Assembly (NCBI GenBank): GCA_016648135.1
Contig: JADDOH010005059.1
Location: 104,869-168,868, forward strand
Direction: 5' to 3'
Length of the DNA: 64,000 nt
DNA from: Agrypnia vestita
Taxonomy: Eukaryota; Arthropoda; Insecta; Trichoptera; Phryganeidae
Shown here: piece by piece, positions 1-13,800 of the stretch
Position numbering within the stretch: the first letter of the stretch is position 1
How the letters are laid out: each line of letters begins with the position of its first letter
Notes under the pieces: model-generated
What the model was told of the DNA's origin: nothing
Seen by the model: the letters and a program-made list of their open reading frames with translations, nothing else
The model's database searches: none
Position numbers and translations under genes: made by a program

Positions 1-367
1 TACCTGTGATTCGTACAATAATAGAGTGAATATATTTATGTGTGTAATAATATTCGACAATGCTCTGCAATTAGAATATACTGATATATAGAATGTCATT
101 GTTATATGTCAAATGAAATTAATTGAAAAAAAAAAAATACACCAGGTGAAATCGCACGCAAAGGCCAACAGGTCGAACGCTGAGATTTTTATTATTTTCA
201 TTTTTCCTATATACGTATCCGTAACACAACAGCCCTGCAGATGAACCCTGCAGTGGGATCCGAAGCGTCGGCCAGAAAGGCCTTGAAAGCCTTGTAACAT
301 TTTAAATCTAAATATAATGATTGCGTTGTCTTTCGTCCGTAACTTGCTGGAATGAAGCTGGAATTAC

Positions 368-420
368 AACTTTAGATAATAAGAGTGTGACACGCAATCA
401 GCGCGCATCACGCAATGACT
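368..420 (+). repeat. Short dispersed repeat, three copies
   Basis: ACTTTAGATAATAAGAGTGT then GACACGCAATCAGCGCG recurs inverted at 6195-6268 and 54005-54062 (GCTGATTGCGTGT...CTCTAATTATCTAAAGTT). The 54-kb copy abuts the SINE, so it may be part of a longer element. Confidence 0.65.
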
Positions 421-1384
421 TACACATTACCGTAATTTTTCACCTGTGTACGGTTAGTGTGATAATAATTGTGATAGGAATATACCTATATTGTATTTAA
501 ATTTTCTTTACGAAAAGTCATGCTTCAATTTTATCACTGCACTGCACACATCACTGCACACTCCTGGAATATATATGACCGCATTCACTGTCATTCCAAC
601 ATCTTTTCTTGTCTTTTCTTTCTTCTCTGCCGTAGTTCTGTTGCTATCGTAGCTTAGGTTTCGGGTCACAATTCAATAACCACTATCAGGGCTGATATTT
701 GTAATAAGTCGCTGCTACTCTGCGATAATCTAAAAGTTTAATAGTGCACGTGTACACACATCCATCCTCACAATGCATACCTACACATAAACTTGATGAT
801 TACGTTAAACTATTTACGAACTCAAATATTATGCTCGCAAAATCTTTCTCGGTTGCTCTGACTTTGTGGATGTGTATTAGATGTGGCGACGATCTCACAC
901 ACGTGTATACGCAATACCTACTACATTGTGTGCATGCACGACAGAAGCCGACAGCCCGCGGCCCCGTTGAACCAAATTTATTTTCTCCGCTAATTAATTC
1001 AAAGCGTGTGATCCCGGCTCTGGGCACAACCCGTTATTTTAATATTTCATATTCATATTGGAGTGCCAGAATTCTAGTACCGGCCGGCCAGCCCTGGGGT
1101 GAACTCTGTTGACCCACGGCCCAGGTCCGTCACTGGTCGCGTATAATTAAGGCTGGACATTCAGCTTAAAGTTGGTTTGCAAATTACAGTTTATGTTACA
1201 GTCGTGATTTGATCTCGCCCCTTCGAGAGGAGGCTAATAGTTGAGCTAAATGCAGTATCAAGTAAACATTAACATTTGTAATTTTTTACGTAAATATTGC
1301 TAGAGTGAAAATTTATGATAGAAAATGACGAGGATATAACTTTTTATTACTTTTCAGTTATTATTTTCATTACTGAAAAGTAAT

Positions 1385-1500
1385 TTCCCTTATTACTTTT
1401 ATATTAGAACAAAGGTTATATCTAAGCTATCGTACTAAAAGAAGTCTAGCTTATTTATATATTCTATCCCACATTTTCGTAAAAAACGCTTCCAAAATTT
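1385..1500 (+). repeat. Dispersed repeat shared with 34861-34990
   Basis: Common words include AAGGTTATATCTAAGCTATCG (one base less in the other copy) and CCCACATTTTCGTAAAAAAC. Function unknown. Confidence 0.6.
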
Positions 1501-2927
1501 TGAAGCGTAATTTTGCCTTAAATAAAGAGACACAATACCTAACTGGTATTCTGATTGTCCCATGTGGCCAAAATATTGTTACTTCCGGGGTATTCATTGT
1601 TTTAAGGACATATTTTTCCTTTCGTATCCGCATCATAGCATCTTGCTTTTTTGTAGAAGCACATCTAAAATGATCAAGTCTCTTTAGATTACAATCAGAT
1701 ACGAGATTAATATATATTTTTTACATATATGCAATTGGATAATTATGCCGATTTCGTGATAATCTAAAATTTTGGGATTGTTTGGAAAAGGTTAATCAAA
1801 TATCAGCAAACGAAAATCAATTGCATACTAAAGTATTTATACTGGGAAATGATTGCGAATTCGCAATAGTGCCACCGTTGCATTATTAATAGCAATCAGT
1901 TGCGCTGCAGTTTAGCGAGATGGATAATCGTATTATCCATTGTTTTCAGGCATTTTTGCGAATATTATTTTTATGATTACACTGAAAGTCTGTCAAATAA
2001 TGACGGGAAAACTCGTATCTTGAAATTTGCGCGGAATAGTGGATGGATAATTACTACTTAATTAAATTTATTATTAACACACGGGAAGAGGTTTAGCCAC
2101 GCTAAGACCGGTTGATTCATTTAACGGTATGGATTATCCAAAGAACAATATTTTTCTTATACCCATTCAAGTAACCGGGTTCCAGACGATTAAATGATTT
2201 ATTATTTAAATTATGGATATAGTCGTCTGGCATGAAAACGGAGAGAATTATTTTAACGTTGATACGTATTGAAGTTTTATATAGGTATATTCTAATGAAT
2301 TGTATAAAGGCAACAGAGTAGACGACGAATCTTTGAACAGAAAATACATTGAACAAATCATGAAACAGGCAAACGTGAATACTTATCACGAATATCTGTC
2401 ACTTGGAAAGAAAAGGGGCGATACAATTTCTATAACGTAAGAGAGATAGGCCTGAATAGAGAGAATTAAAGGATGTAAAGGTTAAAGTACGTCTTAAAAG
2501 TGTAAATTTGTACTGCAAATTATGCTTTAAAAGCGTACCTTAACCTTTAAATCATTAAGTGTTGACTCTGTATTCGAGCCATAGTGATGTTTCGTCTTTT
2601 GTCGATAATATGTATTTTGAATTGATTGATTTACTTTTCTATTTTACATAATAGTATAAAATATTACGATTCAAGTATAAAACAGGTGTATTAAGGCATA
2701 CCTACCCCTTATAAGTAATAGATACATTTATTCTAGTGTTTGAAAGGGGGACGTCATGTTTACATTATTAGAGTGAATCCAAAATCTAAAAGCATTGCAA
2801 AAAATGTAGAAGAGTTCGTTTTATTAATTTATGTATTAAATATATGCCCTTTTTAAATGATAAATAATTTAAAAAATATATTGATTCTATTATTTGTATA
2901 TATCTACTTCTTTTATTTGATTAATTA

Positions 2928-2966
2928 CACCAATATGTTTCGGAAAAACCTTTCCATCGTCAGGGT
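2928..2966 (-). ncRNA. Hammerhead-ribozyme-like core A
   Basis: The minus strand reads CCCTGACGATGGAAAGG, then TTTTTCCGAAACATATTGG. The boxes CTGACGA and GAAAC enclose a GGAAA/TTTCC stem, the layout of minimal hammerheads that I recall from Penelope-like elements. No Penelope coding remnant is seen beside it. Confidence 0.35.
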
Positions 2967-3309
2967 GTTGTATAACTGTCAAAATATCAGAATGAAATGT
3001 CTTTTGTTTCTTTTTTTTCTAAATTATTAGAAAAATTATTTAAAAATATTATTGCTGAAGTTATTGATTATATATTATTGGAAAAAAATTTAGAATTGGG
3101 CCGGTAGCTAAATTTAATTGATTATTAATAATATTTTGTTTACTATTACACGCTTTGCTAATTTCTAATGATTCTAAATAATTCAATTTCAGACCAAAAT
3201 TATTTATGTGTAAAATAGAAAGTGCTAAATTTTTATCAAAACCGTGATCATTTTCTGATAAATGATTTGCAAATTCAGAAAAACCATGATAAATAAATTA
3301 TATTTTAAA

Positions 3310-3720
3310 AAGAAGGCATGGCCGGCCCCCTGTAACCCTTCCTTTAATTTTAATTGTCCGGCACTGGCCGCGGGATGACTCGCCACGAAAATGTCTAAAT
3401 TCCCACTTCCGTCTTGTTTCAGATCGCCGGCCAACCCGCAGCCGGACACAGCGCAGCATGAACCAGCGGCCAGCGGGCGGCGAGGCTCGGCCGGTCGGCG
3501 CGATGACGCGCATCGTCAAATCCGGCGCCAAAATCTGACGCGGGACATTCGAAATTCGAACGCCGCGCTCCAAACACAAATCGGCCGCTGTCGGCCATTT
3601 GTAACTTCACTTTGACAAGAGGCGACGCGAAATTTTTCGTTTGGAAATTAATAATAATCTGGATTCTAATATATTTTCCGCGCGGCAAATCACAACCGAC
3701 AACGAAGAGCGTCAAAACCC
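3310..3720. other. GC-rich patch upstream of FAR, possible exon or promoter
   Basis: It is strikingly GC-rich in an AT-rich setting. CTTGTTTCAG at 3412-3421 is a good acceptor and opens a 64-codon frame (SPANPQPDTAQHEP...) that ends TGA 3613-3615. The reverse strand also has a 109-codon frame. Neither looks like a protein I recognise. It could be a non-coding first exon of FAR or the end of an unseen gene. Confidence 0.3.
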
Positions 3721-4455
3721 CGAGATATAAAAAAAAAAACCAATACATATTTGTGTGACATTTTGCAAATACCCAGTCAAATTTTTGAAAAATATATTTG
3801 AAGGGCGAACTCTTTTGAGATTGACATTTGATAACTATTCCAACACCACATTTTGAGCCATCATTCGTCCAGTAGTGTTTAATGTTTAATAATTTAAAAT
3901 TAATAAGCCTATTTAAACCGATTTAAAAGTCAACAAGTTATTCCATTTCTTCCTCGAAACTTCCTGTAGATTTCCAATAAATGAAGTGCTTAAGTGTATA
4001 TTCAATTTACAAAAAAATAACGTCTTCTTTTTTTACGCACACATTATTCCTTCAAATAATATATTAAATCTTAACATAAATATTGATAGGCAAATGTTAA
4101 TTTGAACTATTTAGCGTTTTTCTGTAAGAAAAACAAAAGGGACTAAAAAACTTCGAAAATATTCCACACTCAAAATAAATATAACCAGATAATTGTATAA
4201 GTATATATAAAAATTACAAACATTCTAATAAACTTTATTAAAATTGCAAAAATAGTACAATGTTTCTTCGCTAGACGTGTGCATAAATTACGAATAAGAA
4301 AAATATTACTTTATCTAGAAAATTTGTAGTAAAAAATAAATTAAAAATAATTTGAGAAGTCACAGCTTTTTGTAAAAGGTTCCAAAGCTAAGAAAAGCTG
4401 TCAAATAAATAAGTTGCTCGCTCATTTTCAAAGGGAACATTATGAAAGCTCGACG

Positions 4456-4671
4456 ATGTTAATCCAGTGTGAACGCATGAGAACATTTTGTAATCTTTGT
4501 GAAACAGTGAAAATAAAAAGTGTGTTTATTTTGTGCCGCTAAATCAGAAATAGTCAAAGTAGCGTGGTGCGAAAAGAAAGTGCGTCGACCCGTAGACATT
4601 TCGGCTCTTGAATTCTGTTTTTGAGAGCGACATTTAGAATTTGAATTCAAAACGATAGAAAGGAAATCAGG
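4456..4671 (+). promoter_or_regulatory. Probable FAR 5' UTR and start region
   Basis: The stretch directly before the FAR ATG has no stop-free coding match. It contains arthropod initiator-like CCAGTGTG near 4464 and AACAGTGA near 4503. The transcription start is a guess; an upstream non-coding exon is possible. Confidence 0.35.
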
Positions 4672-4815
4672 ATGGCGTCGTCCACATCAGGAATGGAGCC
4701 ACCTCCTGCTGTGAATATGCAACAGGGATACAAAAAAACAGATTACATTCCTGTCGCTGACTTCTACGCAGGAAGGTCGATATTCATCACAGGAGGTACA
4801 GGATTCATGGGAAAG
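4672..4815 (+). CDS. FAR: FAR coding exon 1
   Basis: Encodes residues 1-48, ending in the nucleotide-binding motif [10 protein letters not shown]. The ATG at 4672 is the first in frame. The leader [19 protein letters not shown] reads like other insect FAR N-termini. The exon ends in phase 0 before donor GTTCGT, which is a weak donor. Confidence 0.93.
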
Positions 4816-7800
4816 GTTCGTACTATTAAAAGTCTTAAAGAAATTGTATTTATAATAAAAAATCTTGAAATATCAGAATAAGGCAATGAAGTACAATAAT
4901 TGTATTCATGGAAGAACAATACGACAATGAAAGAGTTGAAGGAAAAGTTATGATAAAAGTTTCTAAGATATTCATGGTTAAATAACGATACTAGTGCAAA
5001 TCACTGAAGAACATAAAATTATACCATCTATAACCCGCCAAAAATGAAGTACTTTTATTATTTATTTAGGCCACCAGTTGGTGAGAACAGCGTTATCTAG
5101 AATAGCATAGCTTCTTGATAACGTTAGTGATGGACATTATTAAATGCAGAATTATGCTTTTTTTGCTTCTTATATCTCATTACATATTATATTACACCTC
5201 AATTATTTGAACCAACTGGTAGTATTAGTGATGGATATTATTACATAGAGAACAATATATTTGAATAATCATTAATACCAATGACACATGCGATATAGTA
5301 ATTATTAGTTTTAATTTTCATTCAATTGAAAAATGTAAAAAAAATCTAAATATTAAAAAAAATACATAATCCAATTCTAAAATCTCAAAGTACTTACTTT
5401 ATTAAAAAAGTAAAAAGTTGATGTTTTCATTTAATTTAATAAAAGTTTTGAAATCATACCAATTTTGAAAACGGTATGAGATCAGCTATTGGATAGGAAG
5501 TTACAGATGGACATTCGAAATTATGATTATTGGGGATATTTGCACCTACAGAGCAAAATAATGGTAGTCACAAATAACCATCTTTACTTTCACACTTTAT
5601 TTTTAAATCTTTCCTCATTTGTTAGATTTGACAGCCTCCATAGCATAAAAATGGTAATTTTCAATGCAATATTTTTTTAAAAAATTAGAATTCCAGCAGC
5701 TAAATGTATAAGTTGACACCCATCTTTTTGCTTTATTTCATTCCCTTGGACGGCAACTCTATTCAAATTTGTAACTAGTGCCATACTAGTGTTCACAAGA
5801 TTTATTTTTGCTAAACAAGGACAATATATTTTTCAAGGCTTATGAAGAATAAAGTGGGCTCCTGTTCTTTTGCTTTAAAGGTACGTGGAAGATATGTAGA
5901 TCCTTAAAAAGGTACTAAAGAGCCTTCTAAATGGTTGGCATTTGGCAAAAATTCACAATTTCGTTATACTTTGTTGCATTATATTGAAATTGACCATGTG
6001 TGACAGGTCCTGGTGGAGAAACTGCTGCGATGCTGTCCCAAGATAGAGAACATCTATCTGCTGATGAGACCCAAGAGAGGGCAGGACATCACATCCAGAC
6101 TAGCGGAACTCACCAGCTCTCCGGTACGTTGACATCAAGTTATTTACCTTTATTCGTAAAAAAATTCTGGTCTATTCGCATTTCCTTGCATCATCGTAAC
6201 CGTTGCGGCGTGACCGCGCAACATGAATCGCGCTGATTGCGTGTCGCACTCTAATTATCTAAAGTTGTCATTCTAGCAAGTTACAGACAGATAATGAAAT
6301 TATTATATTTGTATTTGAAATTATTATAGATTGTATACTTTGTTCATTTTTACACAGAGAATATTATGCGAAATACGTACAATATTATTTTAAACGTAGG
6401 TAAAAATCAGTTTGAAAAATAGGTAGAAATCACTAAATATTTCCACTACAATAAAAATACATACATACTGATATTTGACAGACCTTGTCATTTATAAATA
6501 AATAAAAAAAACTTTGTGGGCAAGTACATAAAAACGAGTATCATGTTTATTTTGCTTATTTTGTCCCCCCTAATCTTAGATTAATGATTATGTTTTTAAC
6601 TGTATCATCGAAACTATAATTTCAAAGCATTGACATGCAGGAAAAGGTTTGTCTAGTTCGTTATTTTGCAAATGTTTACTGGAAAGCAGAATTAACCTAC
6701 TTAAAAATTCAAATGACAACATTAACCCATTCTGTGTCCAAGCTGTTCATTCAGAACGAGCTGAAACAGGTCAAAAAGGTCCTCAGATCATGTACTATAG
6801 TGACAGTTGTATTTTTTAAAAATAAATATTAGTGTGTCATATGCATTTTTGGTGACAATTATGTATAATTTGTATTTATTTGATTGCATAAATTCAATAA
6901 TGACAAAATTAAACCTTTATACTATTTATGAAGTAGTAAATTGTATAAGTAAAAAAGGAAAATACAGTTTTCCTTATTAATTTGATCACTAAATACTTCC
7001 ATGACCTATCTTATGGCGTGCGTCTGCTTGCCCGAACATTGTTAATTTTTTTTGTGAAATATCCTATCAAGTTATATATGGTAATACAACTAATGAACTT
7101 CTTGGTAATTCCAGCTTTTCGAGACCATAAGAAAGGAACGGCCCTGGGAGATGAGCAAAATAATTCCCATCCAGGGAGATGTCACAGAAGCTTTCCTGGG
7201 GATAAGCGCTGATGACCAGGCCACGCTCATACGAAGGGTAAATATTGTTTTATTTATTCAGGATATTTTGAGTATAAAGTATATTCATAGAGACTAATAA
7301 TAGTCGAAAAATAGATGTCTCATCACCAACGGCGACATCTATATTGATTCATGACATTGATGTTCATGTATGACAAATTTCAACCATAGATGGCGGTAGT
7401 TAATACTAGTCACATATAAAACAGGTTGCCCAAACTTAACATATATGTTAAGTTTGATATAAAATTTTTTGAAGTTGTATGTATATGTTACAGTGAATCT
7501 GATTTTCTAGTGAGTCCATCATTCACTGGCATTTTAGAGAAAGTATATTCAAGGTCATTCTTATCATATTCAAAGAGTTTTTCACCAATAGAAATGAATA
7601 CAATATTTTAACTTGCACTTACTAGTGAATTTATTGGTTTCCGAACTGTCAAAAATTAAATTTGACAAGTCTGAAATCCGTTTCCGTAAAAATCTATGCT
7701 TTTAAACGAACTTTTATTTATCCAAATTGAAACAACCGGGCCTTGAATAACAATTTAATAAGTCATTGCGTGAACAAGGTTCTTACTGCATTATTAATTT

Positions 7801-10800
7801 CTTCTGTGCAAATCAACATTATGTAGGTAACGGATATTATTAAAATAGTCATTTTGAAGTGTTGAAAGTTTCGTCTGCACCAATTCTTCATTATATGATT
7901 TTATAACAAGATTCTAATGGCACATGGACCTTGTTTTTCAAAATTTATTTTGCGTTTTGTGTCTCATTCTACACTAGTCTAGTCCAAAGTCATCACAAAG
8001 CGACAGTATTTCTAATTTTTATCCTTTGAGCGATAGCATATTCTCTATTCTGTGGCGATAGTTCTGTTTCTCGAACTGTCACACTTCTGGACTGGTCTTT
8101 GATATTCAATGATTAGTTTAGGTAGGTAACTAAAACGTAATATATTTTTAAAATTTTAATCGCGAACACTTACGAAATTCTGATCATCTTATAATTCAAA
8201 AGACAGTCGATTAAACTCATAAAAATGATACGGTGCGAGCAAGCTTCACATCTGTCACCGACGTCGAGCCGAGTAAGTTTGCGAACTTAAAAACCGCGCA
8301 CTTTATGTTGTACGTCTACCACCCGTGCTTACACGTGCGCAAACAAGAAACGCAAACGACATTAGACACATTTTTAATAAAAAGATAGAAAATTGGAAAT
8401 GCGGAAGAATCTGAATGAATTCAAACGTAAATGATGACTTAGAATCTCTTTGATTTTTGTATTTTTCGCATCGAGTGTTTGTTACTTGACGCACTTTTAA
8501 AGGTTCATTTAAAATTAATAATACCGGGTGTATATTTATTTATGTTTCTATATTTGTAAGAAATAAACTTTTGTTGTATTGTTATAAAAAAAACATATTA
8601 GGTCCTTACATATGAAATTGAGGTTTTGCCGTACTGGCAAATTTGATCTCAAATATCTTCTCTTTGGCTAGGAATTCCAAATCCAAATTTATACAGCTAT
8701 TTACTCATGTATTTGTGTTTTGAAAATTATAATTCATTTGTTTTTTCCTCAATTGTTTTTTTCTTTGCGTCACTCAGTTTACAAAATGAAAAACTTGAAA
8801 TATCGCGTTATTTACGAGTACGAGTTCCACCGTGGCACCAGTGCTGCAGAAACGGCTCGAAGGATTAATGATGTGTATGGCGACGGTGCCGCAAAAGAAA
8901 ACACAGTGCGTTTTTGGTTCCAACGTTTTCGTTCTGGAAATTTCGACCTGCAGAACAAGCCCCGTGGACGGCCGGAGACCAAAGTTGATAATGAAGAATT
9001 GAAGGCTATTGTGGAAGCGGATCCATCGCAAACCACATCCGAGTTAGCTGCAGGCTGCGGTGTTAGTGATAAAACTGTTTTAATCCACTTGAAGCAAATT
9101 GGTAAGGTGAAAAAGCTTGAAAGGTGGGTACCTCACGAATTGAGTGAAGCAAATCAACAAACGCGCGTTGACTGCTGCGTTGCATTACTCAACCGGCACA
9201 ATAATGAAGGGATTTTAAATCGAATCATTACCTGTGATGAAAAGTGGATCCTGTACGATAATCGGAAGCGCTCATCGCAATGGCTGAACCCTGCCGAACC
9301 AGCCAAACCATGCCCCAAGCGAAAATTGACTCCAAAAAAGTTACTTGTGAGCGTTTGGTGGACTAGTGCTGGTGTCGTTCACTACAGCTTTCTTAAATCT
9401 GGCCAGACGATTACGGCAGATGTCTATTGTCAGCAACTGCAAACCATGATGGAAAAGCTAGCTGCTAAACAACCGAGGCTGGTTAATCGCTCTAGGCCAC
9501 TGCTGCTTCATGATAACGCTAGACCACACACTGCACAACAGACGGCTACCAAATTAGAGGAGCTTCAATTGGAATGTCTAAGACATCCACCGTACTCTCC
9601 GGACCTTGCCCCAACAGATTACCATTTTTTTCGAAATTTGGATAACTTCTTGCAAAGGAAAAAATTCAACTCCGATGGGGCAGTCCAAACCGCCTTCAAA
9701 GATTTTATTGATTCCCGTGCGAATGGTTTTTTTAGTAAAGGGATCGATGAACTACCTATGAAATGGCAAAAGTGCATAGATAGCAATGGTACATACTTTG
9801 ATTAAATAAATATATTATAATAAAAAAAAATCGGCTTTATGTTCCTCCCATACTAAACGCCAATTTCATGTGTAAGGACCTAATATTTAATAAACTTAAT
9901 TGACAAAATACATATTCATTAATAAAAATTTTCCCTTAACCCCCCAATATTTACATGGTGACATATCCTCGTTTTGTTCCGGCAGTCGTCAGATATCATA
10001 AAAAACCCGAGTGCGCGATCTTTCAGCCGACACCTTACTTCGCGATTCGTATTCGTTTTGCGGTGCCGCTGTCCTATTTTAATTTAGGAGTTAAAATAGA
10101 ACCGCAAAATGAATAAAAATCGCCTAGTGTAGTGCCGCCTTTATACTTTCTACGCTTTAAGAATTACGTGTACAAATTGATGGTTTCACCGATATATTGT
10201 CTATGCTTTGAGTAATGTATTTTCACGGATTATGTGTAGTGAATCTGAGAATTCGTTGATTTAGATGTTTTCACTGCCCCCACTCTGCCCGACCGGGAAA
10301 AGTACATTTTTACTAGTGAAAGTATAGTCTCACTAAAAATGCTAATTCGCTGTAACATATATATATATATACAACTTCAAAAATTTTTATAGATGTGGTA
10401 GTCATTCATGGGTGGAATTGGTGAATCTTACATTGTGTAAAGTGATCGATAGGATGCAAGACCTTTTAACACCCAACAGGCTTCCATAACTGCTTTCCGG
10501 TATGAATAGTTTCGTCTCTATGAGGCATCTATAATATATATATTTTATTCGTCCTATGGAAAAATTTATTTTTGAAATTTGACTGTGAACTAACAGAATG
10601 TGTACCTATCATCTAAGGTGGTTTAAAAATATTTTTTCATCTTCAAAAATGTATAGGTCGACCACAATCAAAAGACCATTCCCTAGCTTTGTCCGGTAGG
10701 AAGAAAGCGGGGAAAGTTGCCTGGCAAGCCCATATTACAAGCCTCAATATGATATTCCAAATAAATATACATTTTTTAGTTTAAAAAACGTTACTTACTT

Positions 10801-13800
10801 ATTAGAAAAACTTCTTTTGTGTTCATTTTTTGCATCATAACAACACACATATTTTTTGCGCACATTCCTTTGAATAGCTATAATAATCATTTTACTTTTT
10901 ATTGATTTATTGAGCTTACTATACTCGGAGTTGAATGTAAAGAAAATATTAAAATTAAGGAGACTTCGATGACCAGGCCATACAGAGCATACGGATGATG
11001 AGCAATCGCTGAATTGTGGATGCTCAATAATATATCCTAAGGAAGACGAATGATACATAGTCCCGATAGCTGAAGTGGTAGGACGATACAAGTAAACATT
11101 CGTCCCTTCTTGGTGTCAGCGATTGGAGAAATGCAGCCCGGTGCAAAGACTGGTGGAGGTAGTGTATTCTTGAGGAGGCCAGGACTCGTACTGGGTTGAA
11201 AAACCAACAATGACGATGAATTCGACTTCCTCAAAATTATATTTCTCCACTGAATACAACCATCAATGATATTTTTCGATAATTCTATTTTAAAAATTAG
11301 TGTTAATTTGGTAAAATTATATGTTGCTTACAAAGATTATTTTTGATCCAGGTGTCAGTGGTGTTCCATTCTGCGGCAACAGTGAAGTTTGATGAAAAGC
11401 TGAAGCTCTCCGTAGCCATCAACATGCTCGGGACTGCCACACTGGCCAACCTGTGCCAGAGAATGTGTCACCTGGAAGTATGTTACATTATATTCACCTT
11501 TTGCTTGTCTGATGAAAAAACTTTGGATCGATTTTTAACCCTTTTCCCGTGATCGAATCGAGCTGAAACTTTGCAAGCAATTGAGCAAAAAGATTTATCA
11601 AATTTTCGTTAAAAAAATTAATAATTATAGTATAATTTTGGATTTTTAGAAATTTTAATGGTTTTTTCATACAATTCAGTAAGTTGTATGGAGATTCCGA
11701 CGCATCTGGTAGACATGGAACCTGATTATAGTATAATTTTGGATTTTTGGAAATTTTTTATTACTCCCTTTAATAGCGTCGCCCAGCTGAATCCCAACAC
11801 GTAGGTTAAGCGCCAAACCAGTTTCCACCAGTAAATGAGAAAGGGAGTAAAATAAAAACTTGGTTTTTATGGGTTAGTTTTTTACTCCCTTCATATTAAC
11901 TCGTGGCGTCTGATTGATTGATTGCTTGTCTGACAAAAAACTTTGAATCGATTTTTAACCCTTTTCCCGTGATCGAATCGAGCTGAAACTTTGCAAGCAA
12001 TCGAGCAAAAAGATTTATCAAATTTTCGTAAAAAAAATTAATAATTATAGTATAATTTTGGATTTTTAGAAATTTTAATGATTTTTTCATACAATTCAGT
12101 AAGTTGTTTGTAGATTCCGACGCATATGATAGACAAGAAACCCGAAAATGAGAAAGGGAATATTGTAAAAACTTGGTTTTTATGGGTTACTTTTTACTCC
12201 TTTTCTTTTAACTCGTAGAATCTGCTTGTCTGCCGAAAAAAAATTGGATCGATTTTTAACCCTTTTCCCGTGATCCAATCGGATGAAACTTTGTAGGCAT
12301 ACTCAAGGCGACGATAAAAATGATGTAACAAATTTTTGTTTATAAAAATTTAATTTTAGTGTGAATTTTGGATTTTTCGAAACTTTAACGGTTTTTTTTC
12401 AAATTGGAAACCATACAAATGAGAAAGGAGCCCGACGCGTAGAGAAGGTGCGAAACCTGTTTCAACTAGTCTGACTCGAGCCATGGGTCCGAACAGACGG
12501 TTTCGCCGACGCCATGCCCCCCTATATCAATTATTACGTTTTCAATATTCTATAAGTTTTAAGGATAATAATATACATGGAATAGATTTTCCACATTAAC
12601 TTAAAGCAAGAGGAATATGTTGATAGAATATCAAATTGGAAACAATACAATGAGAAAGGGAGTATAATAAAAACTTGGTTTTTATGGGTTAGTTTTTCTA
12701 TCCCGATTTTTTCAGACCATAAAATGCATTGTTTTCTTTAGGAAAATTAATGTAAAACGTGGATCCATTGAAGTGTTCTTGGTTGGATAATTCATGGTAA
12801 TGGGCCCCTGCAGAAAACAATTTCAAAATGAAAAAGTCAAGCTCTGTTGAAACATCCTCGCTCCAATATTTTGTAAAAAAGTAGTTCATCATGTGACTGT
12901 GTATTTGTTCAGTTAATAATATTTCATTAATTATTGTTTTCTTTCTTTGACATTTCATGAAATATTATTTTATGACAATGTGTAGGTATATTTTCAAACT
13001 ACATCATGGAGAATTTTTAGAACAAATACTATTGTTTATTGTATTAGATTTAGGCGATTTAGTTTAGTTCATGGCAATCACAGGTCACAGGCTAAGGGCC
13101 AGTTGTTTCAAGTTGGATTAAAGTAAAAATTTGTTTAATGTATAGATTTTTGCATTCTCTACCAATCAAATGATACGTTTCCGTAAAAATCTATGCTTTA
13201 AACAAACTTTTATTTTAATCCAACTTGAAACAACCGGGCTTAAGTTGATCGCCTAAAACAATGTTTTTCTATACTTTTCTCTTTTTTTGTCCAGTAAAAT
13301 ATTTTTTTAAATTTTCTCATATATCTATTTGTGATGCATCTCATCATCTGTAAAATAGTGTATGTGTGATAGGAACACATGTATAATGTACTCAAAAATT
13401 GCGGAAAACTAATAAAATTAATGTTCTGCTACTTCTAGCCAGCGATAGTTAACTAATTTGGAATTTTCAACCAATTCCAGGCCCTGGTTCACGTGTCGAC
13501 AGCTTACTGCAACTGTGACCGTGTCATAGTGGACGAGATGATATATCCACCGCCCGTGGATCCCAGCTACATAGTGAATATGGTGGGATGTATGAATGAA
13601 GAACTGGTGGACCATCTCACACCTATGCTTATTGGTAATAAACCTTTTTTTCAAAAAATCGTGTTAAGCTAGATTGCGGTTTTCTCAGTCGCATCTTTAT
13701 TAATTTTTAAATTCATTTTTAAAAACATCTTGTTTTGTGAGCAATATTGTTGCGTTAAAAGAAAAAAGTTTTAACCTGTAAATTTATCATACATATGTAT

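Larger units (their letters stand above)
1..3309. other. Intergenic AT-rich sequence
   Basis: Apart from the repeats at 368-420 and 1385-1500 and the hammerhead-like core at 2928-2966, I see no gene. Short ORFs here have no recognisable content. Confidence 0.6.

Noticed and set aside
8720..8785. 22-residue hydrophobic N-terminal extension of the mariner transposase
   Set aside because: Mariner transposases of this type start near MKNLKYRV, and the extension lies in the element's 5' UTR; in-frame by chance.
13418..13654. 78-codon minus-strand ORF over FAR exon 5
   Set aside because: Antisense shadow of a conserved exon.
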